Assembly: GCA_023231065.1 (NCBI GenBank)
Contig: JALNWE010000036.1
Span: 1-29,280 of the forward strand
Direction: 5' to 3'
DNA from: Bacteroidales bacterium
GTDB lineage: Bacteria > Bacteroidota > Bacteroidia > Bacteroidales > FEN-979
Length of the DNA stretch: 29,280 nt
Every line of letters starts with the position of its first letter. Position 1 is the first letter of the stretch. Under the pieces are notes generated by a model, which was not told where the DNA came from, did not search any database, and worked only from the letters and a program-made list of their open reading frames with translations. Both the position numbers and the translations under genes were made by a program. Of this stretch, positions 6,459 to 13,685 are shown in pieces.

Positions 6459-6794
6459 TTAATTCCCGTGAGGTGGTTCTTCGGTTTTCCTGGCCATCAG
6501 GTGATAAACGATGAGGCCAATACCACCAAACAAACAGATCATGGAGAAGAAAGCCGGTTCTTCGTCCAGCGTGGTATAGACAGCTAACACCTTTCCCAGC
6601 AAGATACCTATACCGATACCCACCAAAAGAAGTCCCCATTTTAAAGAAGAGGGTTGGTTTTTATTGGTTTCGAATATTTTTGCATCTGAACCTTTTTGTA
6701 TCAGCGCAAGGCGCTCTTTTTTCCTGACAAACAGGTAAACAATGCCGTATATCATGGCAAAGAGTGAAATCGGGATTAAAAATTCGTTGTTCAT
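6459..6794 (-). CDS. Small two-helix membrane protein, DUF6249-like
   Basis: From the ATG at 6794 the protein has 111 residues. Helix 1 is at about residues 5-22 (FLIPISLFAMIYGIVYLFV), followed by the charged stretch RKKERLALIQKGSDAKIF. Two further hydrophobic segments follow (LKWGLLLVGIGIGILLGKVL and FFSMICLFGGIGLIVYHLM). This pattern, with 'ERLALIEKG' between helices, is common in small Bacteroidetes membrane proteins encoded beside ECF sigma factors (DUF6249). A longer start at 6854 adds 20 basic residues that do not fit a membrane N-terminus. It is divergent from the sigma gene, with overlapping promoters. Its function is unknown. Confidence 0.75.
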   Translation of the reverse strand: MNNEFLIPISLFAMIYGIVYLFVRKKERLALIQKGSDAKIFETNKNQPSSLKWGLLLVGIGIGILLGKVLAVYTTLDEEPAFFSMICLFGGIGLIVYHLMARKTEEPPHGN

Positions 6795-6930
6795 TTCCGT
6801 AAGAATTTGATTTGTTTTTCCGTTTACGTTTCTTTTGACGCATTCCGTATTCACAGGTTACAAAGTCCGTATCATTTTGGATACCAGTAAGAAGTTCAGC
6901 TCCAGACATCCAATTCCCTATATTTTGATA

Positions 6931-6938
6931 TACCTTTG
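6931..6938 (+). promoter_or_regulatory. -7 element toward the ECF sigma gene
   Basis: TACCTTTG matches TAnnTTTG. It forms the left half of the near-palindrome TACCTTTGTACAAAAGTA (6931-6948). No convincing -33 TTG is seen at 19-21 nt. The leader to the ATG at 6986 would be about 40 nt. Confidence 0.45.
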
Positions 6939-6940
6939 TA

Positions 6941-6948
6941 CAAAAGTA
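6941..6948 (-). promoter_or_regulatory. -7 element toward the small membrane protein gene
   Basis: The minus strand reads TACTTTTG, matching TAnnTTTG. It is the right half of the same near-palindrome as the sigma-gene -7 box, so both promoters could not be bound at once. The leader to the ATG at 6794 would be about 140 nt. Confidence 0.4.
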
Positions 6949-6985
6949 TGTAACAAAATTTTCAACGAACCGTCTAATTCACCGG

Positions 6986-7552
6986 ATGAAAAATCAGGAC
7001 GACATTTATTATATAGATCGTGTTTTGGAAGGAGATGTTTCGGCTTATGCCGTCCTGGTTTCCAAACATAAAAACCTGGTTTTTTCTATTGCGTTGAAAA
7101 TATTAGGCAACCGCGAAGATGCAGAGGAATTGGCCCAGGATTGTTTTTTGAAAGCCTATCAATCATTAAAAACTTTTGAAAAGAAGTCAAAATTTTCAAC
7201 CTGGCTTTACAGAATTGTTTACAACGCGGCTATTTCCAAAACAAGAAAAAAGAAACTCGAGTTTGTCCCGATGGATAATTATATAATTCATAATTATACG
7301 GAAGACGAATTTACAGCAGGCATTGATGAAATTGATGCTGAAGAACAAAAAGTTATGATTGAAAGGGCCATGCAAAACTTGACGGATGACGAGAGCCTTT
7401 TAATCACTTTATTTTATAAAGGTGAAAATTCTATTGAAGAAATTAGTAACATTACCGGACTTTCGATGTCTAATGTTAAAGTTCGATTGCACCGTATCCG
7501 GAAAAAAATGCATGAAGAGTTATCAGCAATGATGGAAAAACGATTAAATTAG
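6986..7552 (+). CDS. ECF RNA polymerase sigma factor
   Basis: 188 residues. Region 2 (about 20-90) includes YAVLVSKHKNLVFSIALKIL, NREDAEELAQDCFLKAYQSL and FSTWLYRIVYNAA, the usual -10 recognition and core-binding segments. A short acidic linker follows. Region 4 (about 130-180) includes LITLFYKGENSIEEISNITGLSMSNVKVRLHRIRKKM, a helix-turn-helix for -35 binding. It redirects RNA polymerase to a stress or envelope regulon that cannot be named here. The membrane-protein gene 23 nt downstream is a likely anti-sigma partner. Upstream lies a divergent membrane protein gene sharing the control region. Confidence 0.94.
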   Translation: MKNQDDIYYIDRVLEGDVSAYAVLVSKHKNLVFSIALKILGNREDAEELAQDCFLKAYQSLKTFEKKSKFSTWLYRIVYNAAISKTRKKKLEFVPMDNYIIHNYTEDEFTAGIDEIDAEEQKVMIERAMQNLTDDESLLITLFYKGENSIEEISNITGLSMSNVKVRLHRIRKKMHEELSAMMEKRLN

Positions 7553-7575
7553 TAAGCATCTGAAAATTATTGGTC

Positions 7576-8010
7576 ATGGAAAAGGATGATTTGTTGAAAG
7601 ATGATTTTATCGGGAGATTGATTAAGGATAGTTCTCCCGAACAACCTTCGGATGGCTTTGTAGATAACGTAATGGAAAAAATCAGGATGGATCCGGAGAT
7701 GGCGCAGGTCAGGCAGCCATACTATGTGATACTGCGTTCCGTCATTCCTTATCTTATTCTTGCCTTGATCTGTGCCCTTATATTTTTTACTTCTGATCTG
7801 CCTTTCCTGAACTGGTTACCTGGAAAAGAATATTGGTCGAATACATTCCTTCCTTATTTCGAAATGATCTTTAGCGGCGTTAAAAATGCCTTATCTTCCA
7901 AATATGTATCAATGGGTATACTGATAGGATTTTCTGTTCTTTTCCTTATTTTCATTGATCATATTATGATGAAGCGCAAAGGATCATTTCGCCATCATAC
8001 CCTGGTTTAA
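7576..8010 (+). CDS. Membrane protein, likely partner (anti-sigma candidate) of the ECF factor
   Basis: From the ATG at 7576 (a TTG two codons earlier is less likely) the protein has 144 residues. The cytosolic N-terminus carries 'PSDGFVDNVMEKI', a segment often seen at the start of Bacteroidetes proteins encoded after ECF factors. Two transmembrane helices follow, at about 50-72 (ILRSVIPYLILALICALIFF) and 108-130 (VSMGILIGFSVLFLIFIDHIMM), with a loop of about 35 residues outside and a short basic tail. There is no His-Cys zinc motif of the classical ZAS anti-sigma domain. It is in an operon with the sigma gene (23-nt gap). The anti-sigma role is inferred from context. Confidence 0.8.
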   Translation: MEKDDLLKDDFIGRLIKDSSPEQPSDGFVDNVMEKIRMDPEMAQVRQPYYVILRSVIPYLILALICALIFFTSDLPFLNWLPGKEYWSNTFLPYFEMIFSGVKNALSSKYVSMGILIGFSVLFLIFIDHIMMKRKGSFRHHTLV

Positions 8011-8036
8011 ACGCTGTTTAGGGGTTTCTTTCTTTC
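7999..8036 (+). terminator. Possible terminator of the ECF sigma operon
   Basis: TAAAC (8008-8012) pairs with GTTTA (8016-8020), with a lower ACCC/GGGT stem (7999-8002 and 8022-8025) interrupted by a bulge. TTTCTTTCTTT follows. It overlaps the stop codons of both convergent genes (8008-8010 and 8018-8020). The bulge makes it uncertain. Confidence 0.35.
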
Positions 8037-9394
8037 CATTGCTGCTTAAAGCTTTTTTGTGCAAAGCGGGGAAGGGTCCGCCGCGGGCCCCACATTTGTT
8101 TGCCAACCTGGTTGATTATTTTGTTTTTCAAACCGGCTTTTGGTTTATCAATCATCCAGCGGTGCAGCATGATTATCTTCCATCCGGTAACAACCGTACG
8201 CCATGTATATGATGTATATTTCCTTACCACGGCTTCGTGCCTGTTGTGCAGAAGAAGTTCATGCAAAGGGATCTTGACGGGGCAGACTTCGGTACATTTT
8301 CCACATAATGAAGATGCAAAGCTTAAGTGACTGTATTCTTTTAATCCCAAATAATGTGGCGAAATTACCGATCCAATAGGGCCGGAATAGGTAGCGTTAT
8401 AAGTATATCCACCTATACTCCGGTATATTGGGCAACCATTCAGGCAAGCGCCACAGCGGATGCATGAAAGGGCCCGTCGTTGCTCTTTGAACCTGAGCAG
8501 TTCCGTACGTCGGTTATCAAGCAGGATCACATACATTTCCTCAGGGCCGTCGGGTTCAAATTCAGTTCGTGGGCCAAAAACAATATTATTGTAAACGGTA
8601 ATTTTCTGCCCCGTTCCGTGTTGTGCCAGCAAAGGAAGGAAAAGATCCAGATCTTCAAGGTTTGGAATGAGTTTTTCAATTCCTGCAATTACAATATGGA
8701 TCTTTGGAAAAGACATGCTAAGCAGGCCATTCCCTTCATTTTCGGTGAGCCCAACAGCGCCGACATCGGCGATCAAAAAGTTGGCCCCGGTAATGCCGAC
8801 ATCAGCCCGCACATATTCTCCTCTTAGTTTCTCTCTTACAAACTGCGCTATTTGTTGCGGTTTGCTATCAGAAGGCATATTGAATTTTTCATGGAAGAGC
8901 TTTGCAACATCTTCTTTTGATTTGTGCATCGCCGGAGTAAGAATGTGATAAGGTTTTTCACCCGCGATCTGGACAATAAATTCACCCAGATCAGTCTCGA
9001 ACACCTCCCGTTTATTTTTTTCTAAAAGTTCATTTAGTTCCAGCTCTTCAGAGATCATGGTTTTTTGCTTTACGATGACCTGCGCCCGTGATTTTTTTAT
9101 GATATGCATGATTTCACGTTGGGCATCTTTTTCATTTGGGGCCCAGATCACTTTTCCACCCCTTTTGCTGAAATTATTTTCAAACTCGACCAGATATTTA
9201 TCCAGATTGTTGATGATCTTATGTTTCAGATTGGCAGCACGCCGTTTAGCCAATTCCAAATTCTGATATTGCTCTTTCCCTTTTGCAACCTGTTCATCAT
9301 ACTTTCCTATATTATAATCTAATCTTTTCCGGTGTTCCGGATCGAACGATTTTTTTTCTGATTCTTCTAAAAATCGTTGATAGAAATAGTTCAT
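8018..9394 (-). CDS. lutB: LutB/LldF-type iron-sulfur protein of L-lactate oxidation
   Basis: 458 residues, close to LutB (about 470). The LUD-fold N-terminal part (about 60-295) contains 'ADVGITGANFLIADVGAVGLTENEGNG', the family's best conserved stretch. A two-cluster ferredoxin-like segment has Cys311, Cys314, Cys317 and Cys321 (CIRCGACLNGCP), then Cys364, Cys367 and Cys371 (CGKCTEVCPVKIP). LutB normally works with LutA and LutC to oxidise L-lactate to pyruvate and pass electrons to the quinone pool. Neither partner gene is in this window, so they must be elsewhere or this homologue works differently. It lies 10 nt after rpiB and is probably co-transcribed with it. Confidence 0.92.
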   Translation of the reverse strand: MNYFYQRFLEESEKKSFDPEHRKRLDYNIGKYDEQVAKGKEQYQNLELAKRRAANLKHKIINNLDKYLVEFENNFSKRGGKVIWAPNEKDAQREIMHIIKKSRAQVIVKQKTMISEELELNELLEKNKREVFETDLGEFIVQIAGEKPYHILTPAMHKSKEDVAKLFHEKFNMPSDSKPQQIAQFVREKLRGEYVRADVGITGANFLIADVGAVGLTENEGNGLLSMSFPKIHIVIAGIEKLIPNLEDLDLFLPLLAQHGTGQKITVYNNIVFGPRTEFEPDGPEEMYVILLDNRRTELLRFKEQRRALSCIRCGACLNGCPIYRSIGGYTYNATYSGPIGSVISPHYLGLKEYSHLSFASSLCGKCTEVCPVKIPLHELLLHNRHEAVVRKYTSYTWRTVVTGWKIIMLHRWMIDKPKAGLKNKIINQVGKQMWGPRRTLPRFAQKSFKQQWKERNP

Positions 9395-9404
9395 TTCTCT
9401 TTTT

Positions 9405-9854
9405 TTAGATACTGTTCGTAATTTTATCTACTCTTCTCTGATGGCGGCCTCCTTCAAAAGAAGTCGTTAAAAAAAGGAATGAAAAATTGACCGCATCTTC
9501 CAAACTTATAAACCGTGCAGGAAGTATCAGTATATTTGCATCATTATGTAAACGGGCTAATTTTGTTGTTTCTTTATTCCAGCATATAGCAGCCCTGATG
9601 CTCTTATATTTATTAGCTACTATAGCCATACCGTTACCGCTTCCGCATAGAAGTATTCCAAATTGAAATTGATTCAACTGAACGGCCTCAGAAAGAGGAT
9701 GAGCTATATCAGGATAATCGCAACTTTCTTCCGAAAAAGTTCCAAAATCCTTACAAAAATAACCTTTAACAATCAATGATTGTTTAATATACTCTTTCAT
9801 TTTAAAACCGGCATGATCGCTTCCTATAACAATTTCCGGTAACTTTTGTTCCAT
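9405..9854 (-). CDS. rpiB: Ribose-5-phosphate isomerase B (RpiB/LacAB family)
   Basis: From the ATG at 9854 the protein has 149 residues, the normal size. The N-terminus EIVIGSDHAGFKMKEYIK holds the phosphate and ring-opening motif. 'DYPDIAHPLSEAV' and LLCGSGNGMAIVANKYKSIRAAICW follow, where CGSGNG replaces the common CGTGIG catalytic loop. It interconverts ribose 5-phosphate and ribulose 5-phosphate in the cytosolic pentose phosphate pathway. An upstream ATG (9884) would add ten residues, but a TACATTTG -7 element lies at 9873-9880 inside that extension, so the shorter start is preferred. The gene is AT-richer than the flanking regions. Confidence 0.93.
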   Translation of the reverse strand: MEQKLPEIVIGSDHAGFKMKEYIKQSLIVKGYFCKDFGTFSEESCDYPDIAHPLSEAVQLNQFQFGILLCGSGNGMAIVANKYKSIRAAICWNKETTKLARLHNDANILILPARFISLEDAVNFSFLFLTTSFEGGRHQRRVDKITNSI

Positions 9855-9872
9855 TGTTAATAAATTTTCGGA

Positions 9873-9880
9873 CAAATGTA
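9873..9880 (-). promoter_or_regulatory. -7 element of the rpiB-lutB operon
   Basis: The minus strand reads TACATTTG, matching TAnnTTTG. The predicted start near 9866 leaves about 12 nt before the chosen rpiB ATG (9854). This decides against the upstream in-frame ATG at 9884. Confidence 0.55.
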
Positions 9881-10157
9881 ACATAAAGAAATATCCTTCT
9901 TTGTATCAATTTTTTAAATTTTTAACCTCAATTTGTTAACAAGTGATTAATTTTGTTCCTAAATATTGAAAAAATCAGGTTGATCCGTCCATTAAACTTC
10001 AATTCAAAGTTTTTTTACAAATAACTAATCTTTTTTCATTTTCTTTTAACAATAAATCATGAATCATCAATTGATATTTTTTCAACAAATATTACTATTC
10101 ACAAAATTTTAATATTTAGTTAATAAAATCATATATAAATACTTATAAAAATAATTT

Positions 10158-10177
10158 TGTTGATAATTTGTTCATAA
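10158..10177 (-). repeat. Two TTATnAACAAA direct repeats, 11-nt period
   Basis: The minus strand reads TTATGAACAAA then TTATCAACAAA (TTATSAACAAA). The 11-nt spacing places both copies on one helix face, as for tandem binding sites of one protein. A third related word, TTATTGACAAA, lies at 10203-10213. Confidence 0.55.
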
Positions 10178-10215
10178 AACAGATTATAATCAAAACAAAA
10201 TTTTTGTCAATAAAT

Positions 10216-10233
10216 CAATGAACACAATGAACA
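10216..10233 (+). repeat. Tandem 9-mer duplication CAATGAACA
   Basis: CAATGAACA occurs twice back to back (10216-10224 and 10225-10233) in the leader upstream of nadA, next to the TTATnnACA words. Confidence 0.7.
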
Positions 10234-10281
10234 ACTATTATAATAAATATAAATATTAGAATATTAGATATATTATTAAAA

Positions 10282-11217
10282 ATGAAAAAATCTTCAGATA
10301 ATGTCAAAAATGAAATTCTTAAATTAAAACGGGAGAAAAATGCTGTTGTTTTAGCTCATTATTATCAAATACCAGAAATTCAGGAAATAGCAGATTACAT
10401 AGGAGATAGTCTTGGACTTTCTCAAAATGCCCAATCGACCAATGCTGATCTAATCGTGTTCTGTGGAGTTCACTTTATGGCTGAAACAGCCAAAATATTA
10501 AATCCTGAAAAAAAAGTCCTGATTCCTGATTTATCAGCAGGTTGTTCACTGGCAGATTCATGTTCACCCAATAAATTCAAGGAATTCATTAAAAATTATC
10601 CGGGTTATATGGTAATTTCTTATATCAATTGCACTGCAGAAATTAAAGCCATGTCCGACATAATATGTACTTCAAGTAATGCCATTAAAATTGTTGGATC
10701 ATTATCAAAAGAACAAAACATCGTGTTTGTTCCTGATAAAAATCTGGGTGGTTATATCAATAAATTAACAGGAAGGAATATGGTGTTATGGAATGGGACC
10801 TGTGAAGTTCATGATATTATTCAGGTAGAACAAATAATTCGTATGAAGAAGGAAAACCCGGATGCCATGTTGATTGCCCATCCTGAATGTCAGGCTGTTA
10901 TTTTAGAATTGGCAGATTACATTGGTTCCACCACCGGACTTTTGAAGTATTCCATAAACAGCAAGGCTAAAAGATTCATTGTAGCAACAGAGACTGGGAT
11001 TTTATATCAGATGAGAAAATCCTCCCCTGAAAAAGAATTTTTAGTTGTACCTACTGATAAAAATTGTTCCTGTAATGATTGCACTTACATGAAAATGAAT
11101 ACTTTAGAAAAATTATTGAATTGTATGCGCTATGAATCACCTGAAATAAAATTATCAACAACCTTGATTGAAAAAGCAAAGAAGCCTATCTTGCGGATGT
11201 TGGAAATATCGAAATAG
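10282..11217 (+). CDS. nadA: Quinolinate synthase
   Basis: 311 residues, the normal size for the compact form. It condenses iminoaspartate with dihydroxyacetone phosphate to quinolinate in NAD synthesis, using a [4Fe-4S] cluster. Motifs are AHYYQIPEIQEIADYIGDSL, FCGVHFMAETAKIL, PDLSAGCSLADSC (Cys88), WNGTCEVH (Cys174), AHPEC and the C-terminal CSCNDCTYMKMNTLEKL (Cys262, Cys264, Cys267). Cys88, Cys174 and Cys267 are the likely cluster ligands by comparison with E. coli NadA. No nadB or nadC is nearby. It lies downstream of the AT-rich region and 16 nt ahead of the repeat-protein gene. Its codon use is more AT-rich than most of the window. Confidence 0.96.
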   Translation: MKKSSDNVKNEILKLKREKNAVVLAHYYQIPEIQEIADYIGDSLGLSQNAQSTNADLIVFCGVHFMAETAKILNPEKKVLIPDLSAGCSLADSCSPNKFKEFIKNYPGYMVISYINCTAEIKAMSDIICTSSNAIKIVGSLSKEQNIVFVPDKNLGGYINKLTGRNMVLWNGTCEVHDIIQVEQIIRMKKENPDAMLIAHPECQAVILELADYIGSTTGLLKYSINSKAKRFIVATETGILYQMRKSSPEKEFLVVPTDKNCSCNDCTYMKMNTLEKLLNCMRYESPEIKLSTTLIEKAKKPILRMLEISK

Positions 11218-11233
11218 AGATAAAAAATCCGGT

Positions 11234-12796
11234 ATGAATTTTTCTTATAAATATTTGTTTATTAATGCTTTATTGTTTTTTTTAGGTTTTACTGAAATTT
11301 CTTTTGCTCAGGACACTTTATCAGGATTACAGAAGCAACAATATTTTTATCCCAACGGTAAGACATCGAGTGAAGGGAGCCTTAAAAATGGAAGGCCGGA
11401 AGGTTATTGGATATCCTATTATGAAAACGGAAAAGTGAAGGCTGAGGGTAACCGAAAAAATTTTGAGTTAGACAGTTTATGGAAGTTTTATAATGAAGAA
11501 GGAAAACTGATTTTAGAAATCAACTATCTGAAAGGTAAGAAAAATGGACTAAAAACCAGTTATTTAGATAAAGAAATTATTCGCGAAAATTTTAAGAATG
11601 ATATTAAGGAAGGTTATACTTGCTATTTTTATCCTGACGGTAAAATAAAGCAGGATGTTCCTTTTATTCAAGGTCAGGAACAGGGTTTTGGACGGGAATA
11701 TGGTATTGATGGCACCATCATCACGCTCACTGAATATAAGCGGGGATTCATTGTTGATCGGCTCAGAATTAACCGTAAAGACGGGAATGGCCATCGGCAA
11801 GGGAAGTGGTACATTTTTTATTTCAATGGTAAGATCCGGAGTGAAGGATCCTATAAAGATGATAAGAAGAACGGCTATTTCAAGGAATATACCGAAAACG
11901 GTGATTTATTAACAATTGCCAAATATGTTGACGATTTGCTTCAGCCCGAGGCTCAGGAGATCAAAAAACCCGACATTCGGAATGAATATTATCCCAATGG
12001 AAAGATCAAAATCAGCGCCATGTTTAGAAACGGAATTCCTGACGGGCTCAAGCGGATCTATGATTCAACGGGAAAAATTGAAAAATCCTATTTATATGAA
12101 AACGGTCTGGTTACCGGAGAGGGGATTGTCAAAGAAGATGGGAACAAGGACGGGCCATGGAAAGAGTTTTATCCGGACGGGAATATCAAGAGTGAAGGAA
12201 ATTATGATAACGGAAAGCAGACCGGTGGATGGAAGTATTATCACCCCAACGGGAAAACAGAGCAGGAAGGTAAATATAATAAGCAGGGAAAGCCAGAAGG
12301 CCGATGGAAATGGTATTTTGACAGCGGTCAGTTATTAAAAGATGAATCGTATCATAACGGGCAGCGGGATGGATTATCTACTACCTATGATGAAGCAGGC
12401 ATTATTGTTGAAGATGGTGAATATGTAAATGGAAATGAAGAGGGCCCCTGGTTTGAGCAAATAGGGGATGCTTATATTAAAGGGACTTACAGGGATGGAT
12501 TGCGAAATGGAATGTGGTATTATTATTACCTGGATTTGAATGGCGAAAAGCGCGACAGTCTCTGTTATTTTAAGGGTAACTTTGTTGAAGACAATCCTGA
12601 TGGAAAGCACGTTTATTTTTGGGATAATGGGAAGGTTAAGGATGAGGGTTTATATGTTATGGGGAAAAAAGAGGGAGATTGGGTAAAATATAACTATGAC
12701 GGGACCCTGTTCATGATCATCACCTATAAAGATGGTATTGAGGTTCGTTATGATGGTATAAAAATCAAACCGCCGTTTGAAAAAGAGGAGGAATAG
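11234..12796 (+). CDS. Secreted YwqK/MORN-like repeat protein
   Basis: From the ATG at 11234 the protein has 520 residues. It starts with a signal peptide (MNFSYKYLFINALLFFLGFTE, cleavage likely after ISFAQ). An in-frame ATG at 11168 would hide this signal inside nadA and is rejected. The rest is about 15 repeats of 20-24 residues with consensus 'yypNGKikeeGnYknGkkdGxWkyY', the toxin-antitoxin YwqK or MORN-like pattern. Good examples start near residues 35, 55, 205, 255, 325, 350, 375 and 475. Such repeats form elongated beta structures; in Bacteroidetes secreted forms have no proven role. It is in an operon with nadA and abuts the pseudouridine synthase gene, whose ATG follows its stop directly. 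Confidence 0.88.
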   Translation: MNFSYKYLFINALLFFLGFTEISFAQDTLSGLQKQQYFYPNGKTSSEGSLKNGRPEGYWISYYENGKVKAEGNRKNFELDSLWKFYNEEGKLILEINYLKGKKNGLKTSYLDKEIIRENFKNDIKEGYTCYFYPDGKIKQDVPFIQGQEQGFGREYGIDGTIITLTEYKRGFIVDRLRINRKDGNGHRQGKWYIFYFNGKIRSEGSYKDDKKNGYFKEYTENGDLLTIAKYVDDLLQPEAQEIKKPDIRNEYYPNGKIKISAMFRNGIPDGLKRIYDSTGKIEKSYLYENGLVTGEGIVKEDGNKDGPWKEFYPDGNIKSEGNYDNGKQTGGWKYYHPNGKTEQEGKYNKQGKPEGRWKWYFDSGQLLKDESYHNGQRDGLSTTYDEAGIIVEDGEYVNGNEEGPWFEQIGDAYIKGTYRDGLRNGMWYYYYLDLNGEKRDSLCYFKGNFVEDNPDGKHVYFWDNGKVKDEGLYVMGKKEGDWVKYNYDGTLFMIITYKDGIEVRYDGIKIKPPFEKEEE

Positions 12797-13585
12797 ATGA
12801 AAAATGAAAAGTTTAAGAAGCCGGTAAAGTTCGTCCAGCATAAAGAGCAAAAAGAAGAAACAGATCTGATAAGGCTTAACAAATACATTTCGAATTCGGG
12901 TATATGTTCCCGGCGGGATGCTGATAAGTTAATTGAAGCTGGCGCCATTTCAGTGAACGGGAAGGTCGTTACGGAACTTGGGACCAAGATCGGGCTTACG
13001 GATAAGGTTCAATATGGTGGTCAGTCAATTACACGGGAAACATCAAGATATGTCTTACTGAATAAACCCAAGGGCTATATTACCACTACCGATGATCCGG
13101 AAAAAAGAAAAACCGTTATGAACCTAATCTCAGGAGCATGTCGGGAAAGGTTATATCCGGTTGGCCGTCTTGACCGGAACACCACCGGCTTATTGTTATT
13201 TACAAACGATGGCACTCTTACCAAAAAGCTGACCCATCCCCGGTATGGGATCAAAAAAATATATCATGTTGAACTTGATAAACCATTGACGAAAGCCGAT
13301 TACACTAAAATTGAGGAGGGTTTTTCCCTAGATGATGGTTTTATCAAAGTTGATCAGATTGAATTTATTGGAGACGGGGCTGATAAAAAGCAGATTGGCG
13401 TTGAGTTACACTCGGGTAAAAACAGGGTTGTGCGTCGTATATTTGAGCATTTTGAATATCATATTTCCAGACTTGACCGTGTTTATTATGCTGGTTTGAC
13501 CAAAAAGAACCTGCCTCGCGGTCATTGGCGTTTTCTGGAAGAACAAGAAATCAACATGTTAAAAATGATCAGTTCCAAACCCTGA
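12797..13585 (+). CDS. rluB: 16S/23S rRNA pseudouridine synthase, RsuA/RluB family
   Basis: 262 residues. A basic N-terminal tail is followed by an S4 RNA-binding domain (about 24-80; IRLNKYISNSGICSRRDADKLI). The catalytic domain carries PVGRLDRNTTGLLLFTNDG with the nucleophile Asp126, then 'KKLTHPRYGIKKIYHV' and 'ELHSGKNRVVRRIFEHFEY'. The family isomerises a uridine in rRNA; RluB (23S, position 2605) is the best guess but RsuA or RluF specificity is possible. The start codon directly abuts the TAG of the repeat-protein gene, and GAGGAGGA just upstream is a rare Shine-Dalgarno-like sequence for this genome. Confidence 0.92.
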   Translation: MKNEKFKKPVKFVQHKEQKEETDLIRLNKYISNSGICSRRDADKLIEAGAISVNGKVVTELGTKIGLTDKVQYGGQSITRETSRYVLLNKPKGYITTTDDPEKRKTVMNLISGACRERLYPVGRLDRNTTGLLLFTNDGTLTKKLTHPRYGIKKIYHVELDKPLTKADYTKIEEGFSLDDGFIKVDQIEFIGDGADKKQIGVELHSGKNRVVRRIFEHFEYHISRLDRVYYAGLTKKNLPRGHWRFLEEQEINMLKMISSKP

Positions 13586-13605
13586 ATAATTGTTATAACA
13601 CATGA

Positions 13606-13656
13606 AATATCCATGGGAACCCTTCATCCTAACCGAGAATGTCAATAATGGATATT
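13606..13656. repeat. Inverted repeat upstream of the REC-PAS gene
   Basis: AATATCCAT (13606-13614) and ATGGATATT (13648-13656) form a perfect 9-bp inverted repeat with a 33-nt spacer, in the 100-nt gap between the pseudouridine synthase and the REC-PAS gene. There is no T-run, so it is not a normal terminator. It may be a pair of regulator sites or chance. Confidence 0.4.
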
Positions 13657-13685
13657 CCATTTGACCGCTGAAATCAAATATACAC

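Larger units (their letters stand above)
9881..10281. other. AT-rich divergent intergenic region with DnaA-box-like words
   Basis: About 400 nt with no plausible gene and very low G+C, between the leftward rpiB-lutB and the rightward nadA operons. It holds TTGTTAACAA (9933-9942, perfect palindrome) and two plus-strand TAATTTTG -7-like words (9948-9955, 10152-10159). It also holds several 9-mers near the DnaA box TTATCCACA: TTTTCAACA (10079-10087, +), CTATTCACA (10095-10103, +), TTATCAACA (10158-10166, -), TTATGAACA (10169-10177, -) and TTATTGACA (10205-10213, -). High A+T raises chance matches. It could be a replication-initiator-binding site, a complex promoter region or neither. Confidence 0.5.

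Noticed and set aside
6661..6909. 82-codon minus-strand open frame overlapping the DUF6249-like gene and its leader
   Set aside because: Its basic, Cys-rich translation is low quality and it overlaps the better membrane-protein frame; a leader peptide is possible but not supported.
9855..9884. Upstream in-frame start for rpiB
   Set aside because: The extension covers a -7 promoter element and exceeds the family's usual length.
11168..11233. Upstream in-frame start for the repeat protein
   Set aside because: It would put 22 residues before a clear signal peptide and overlap nadA; the ATG at 11234 is better.
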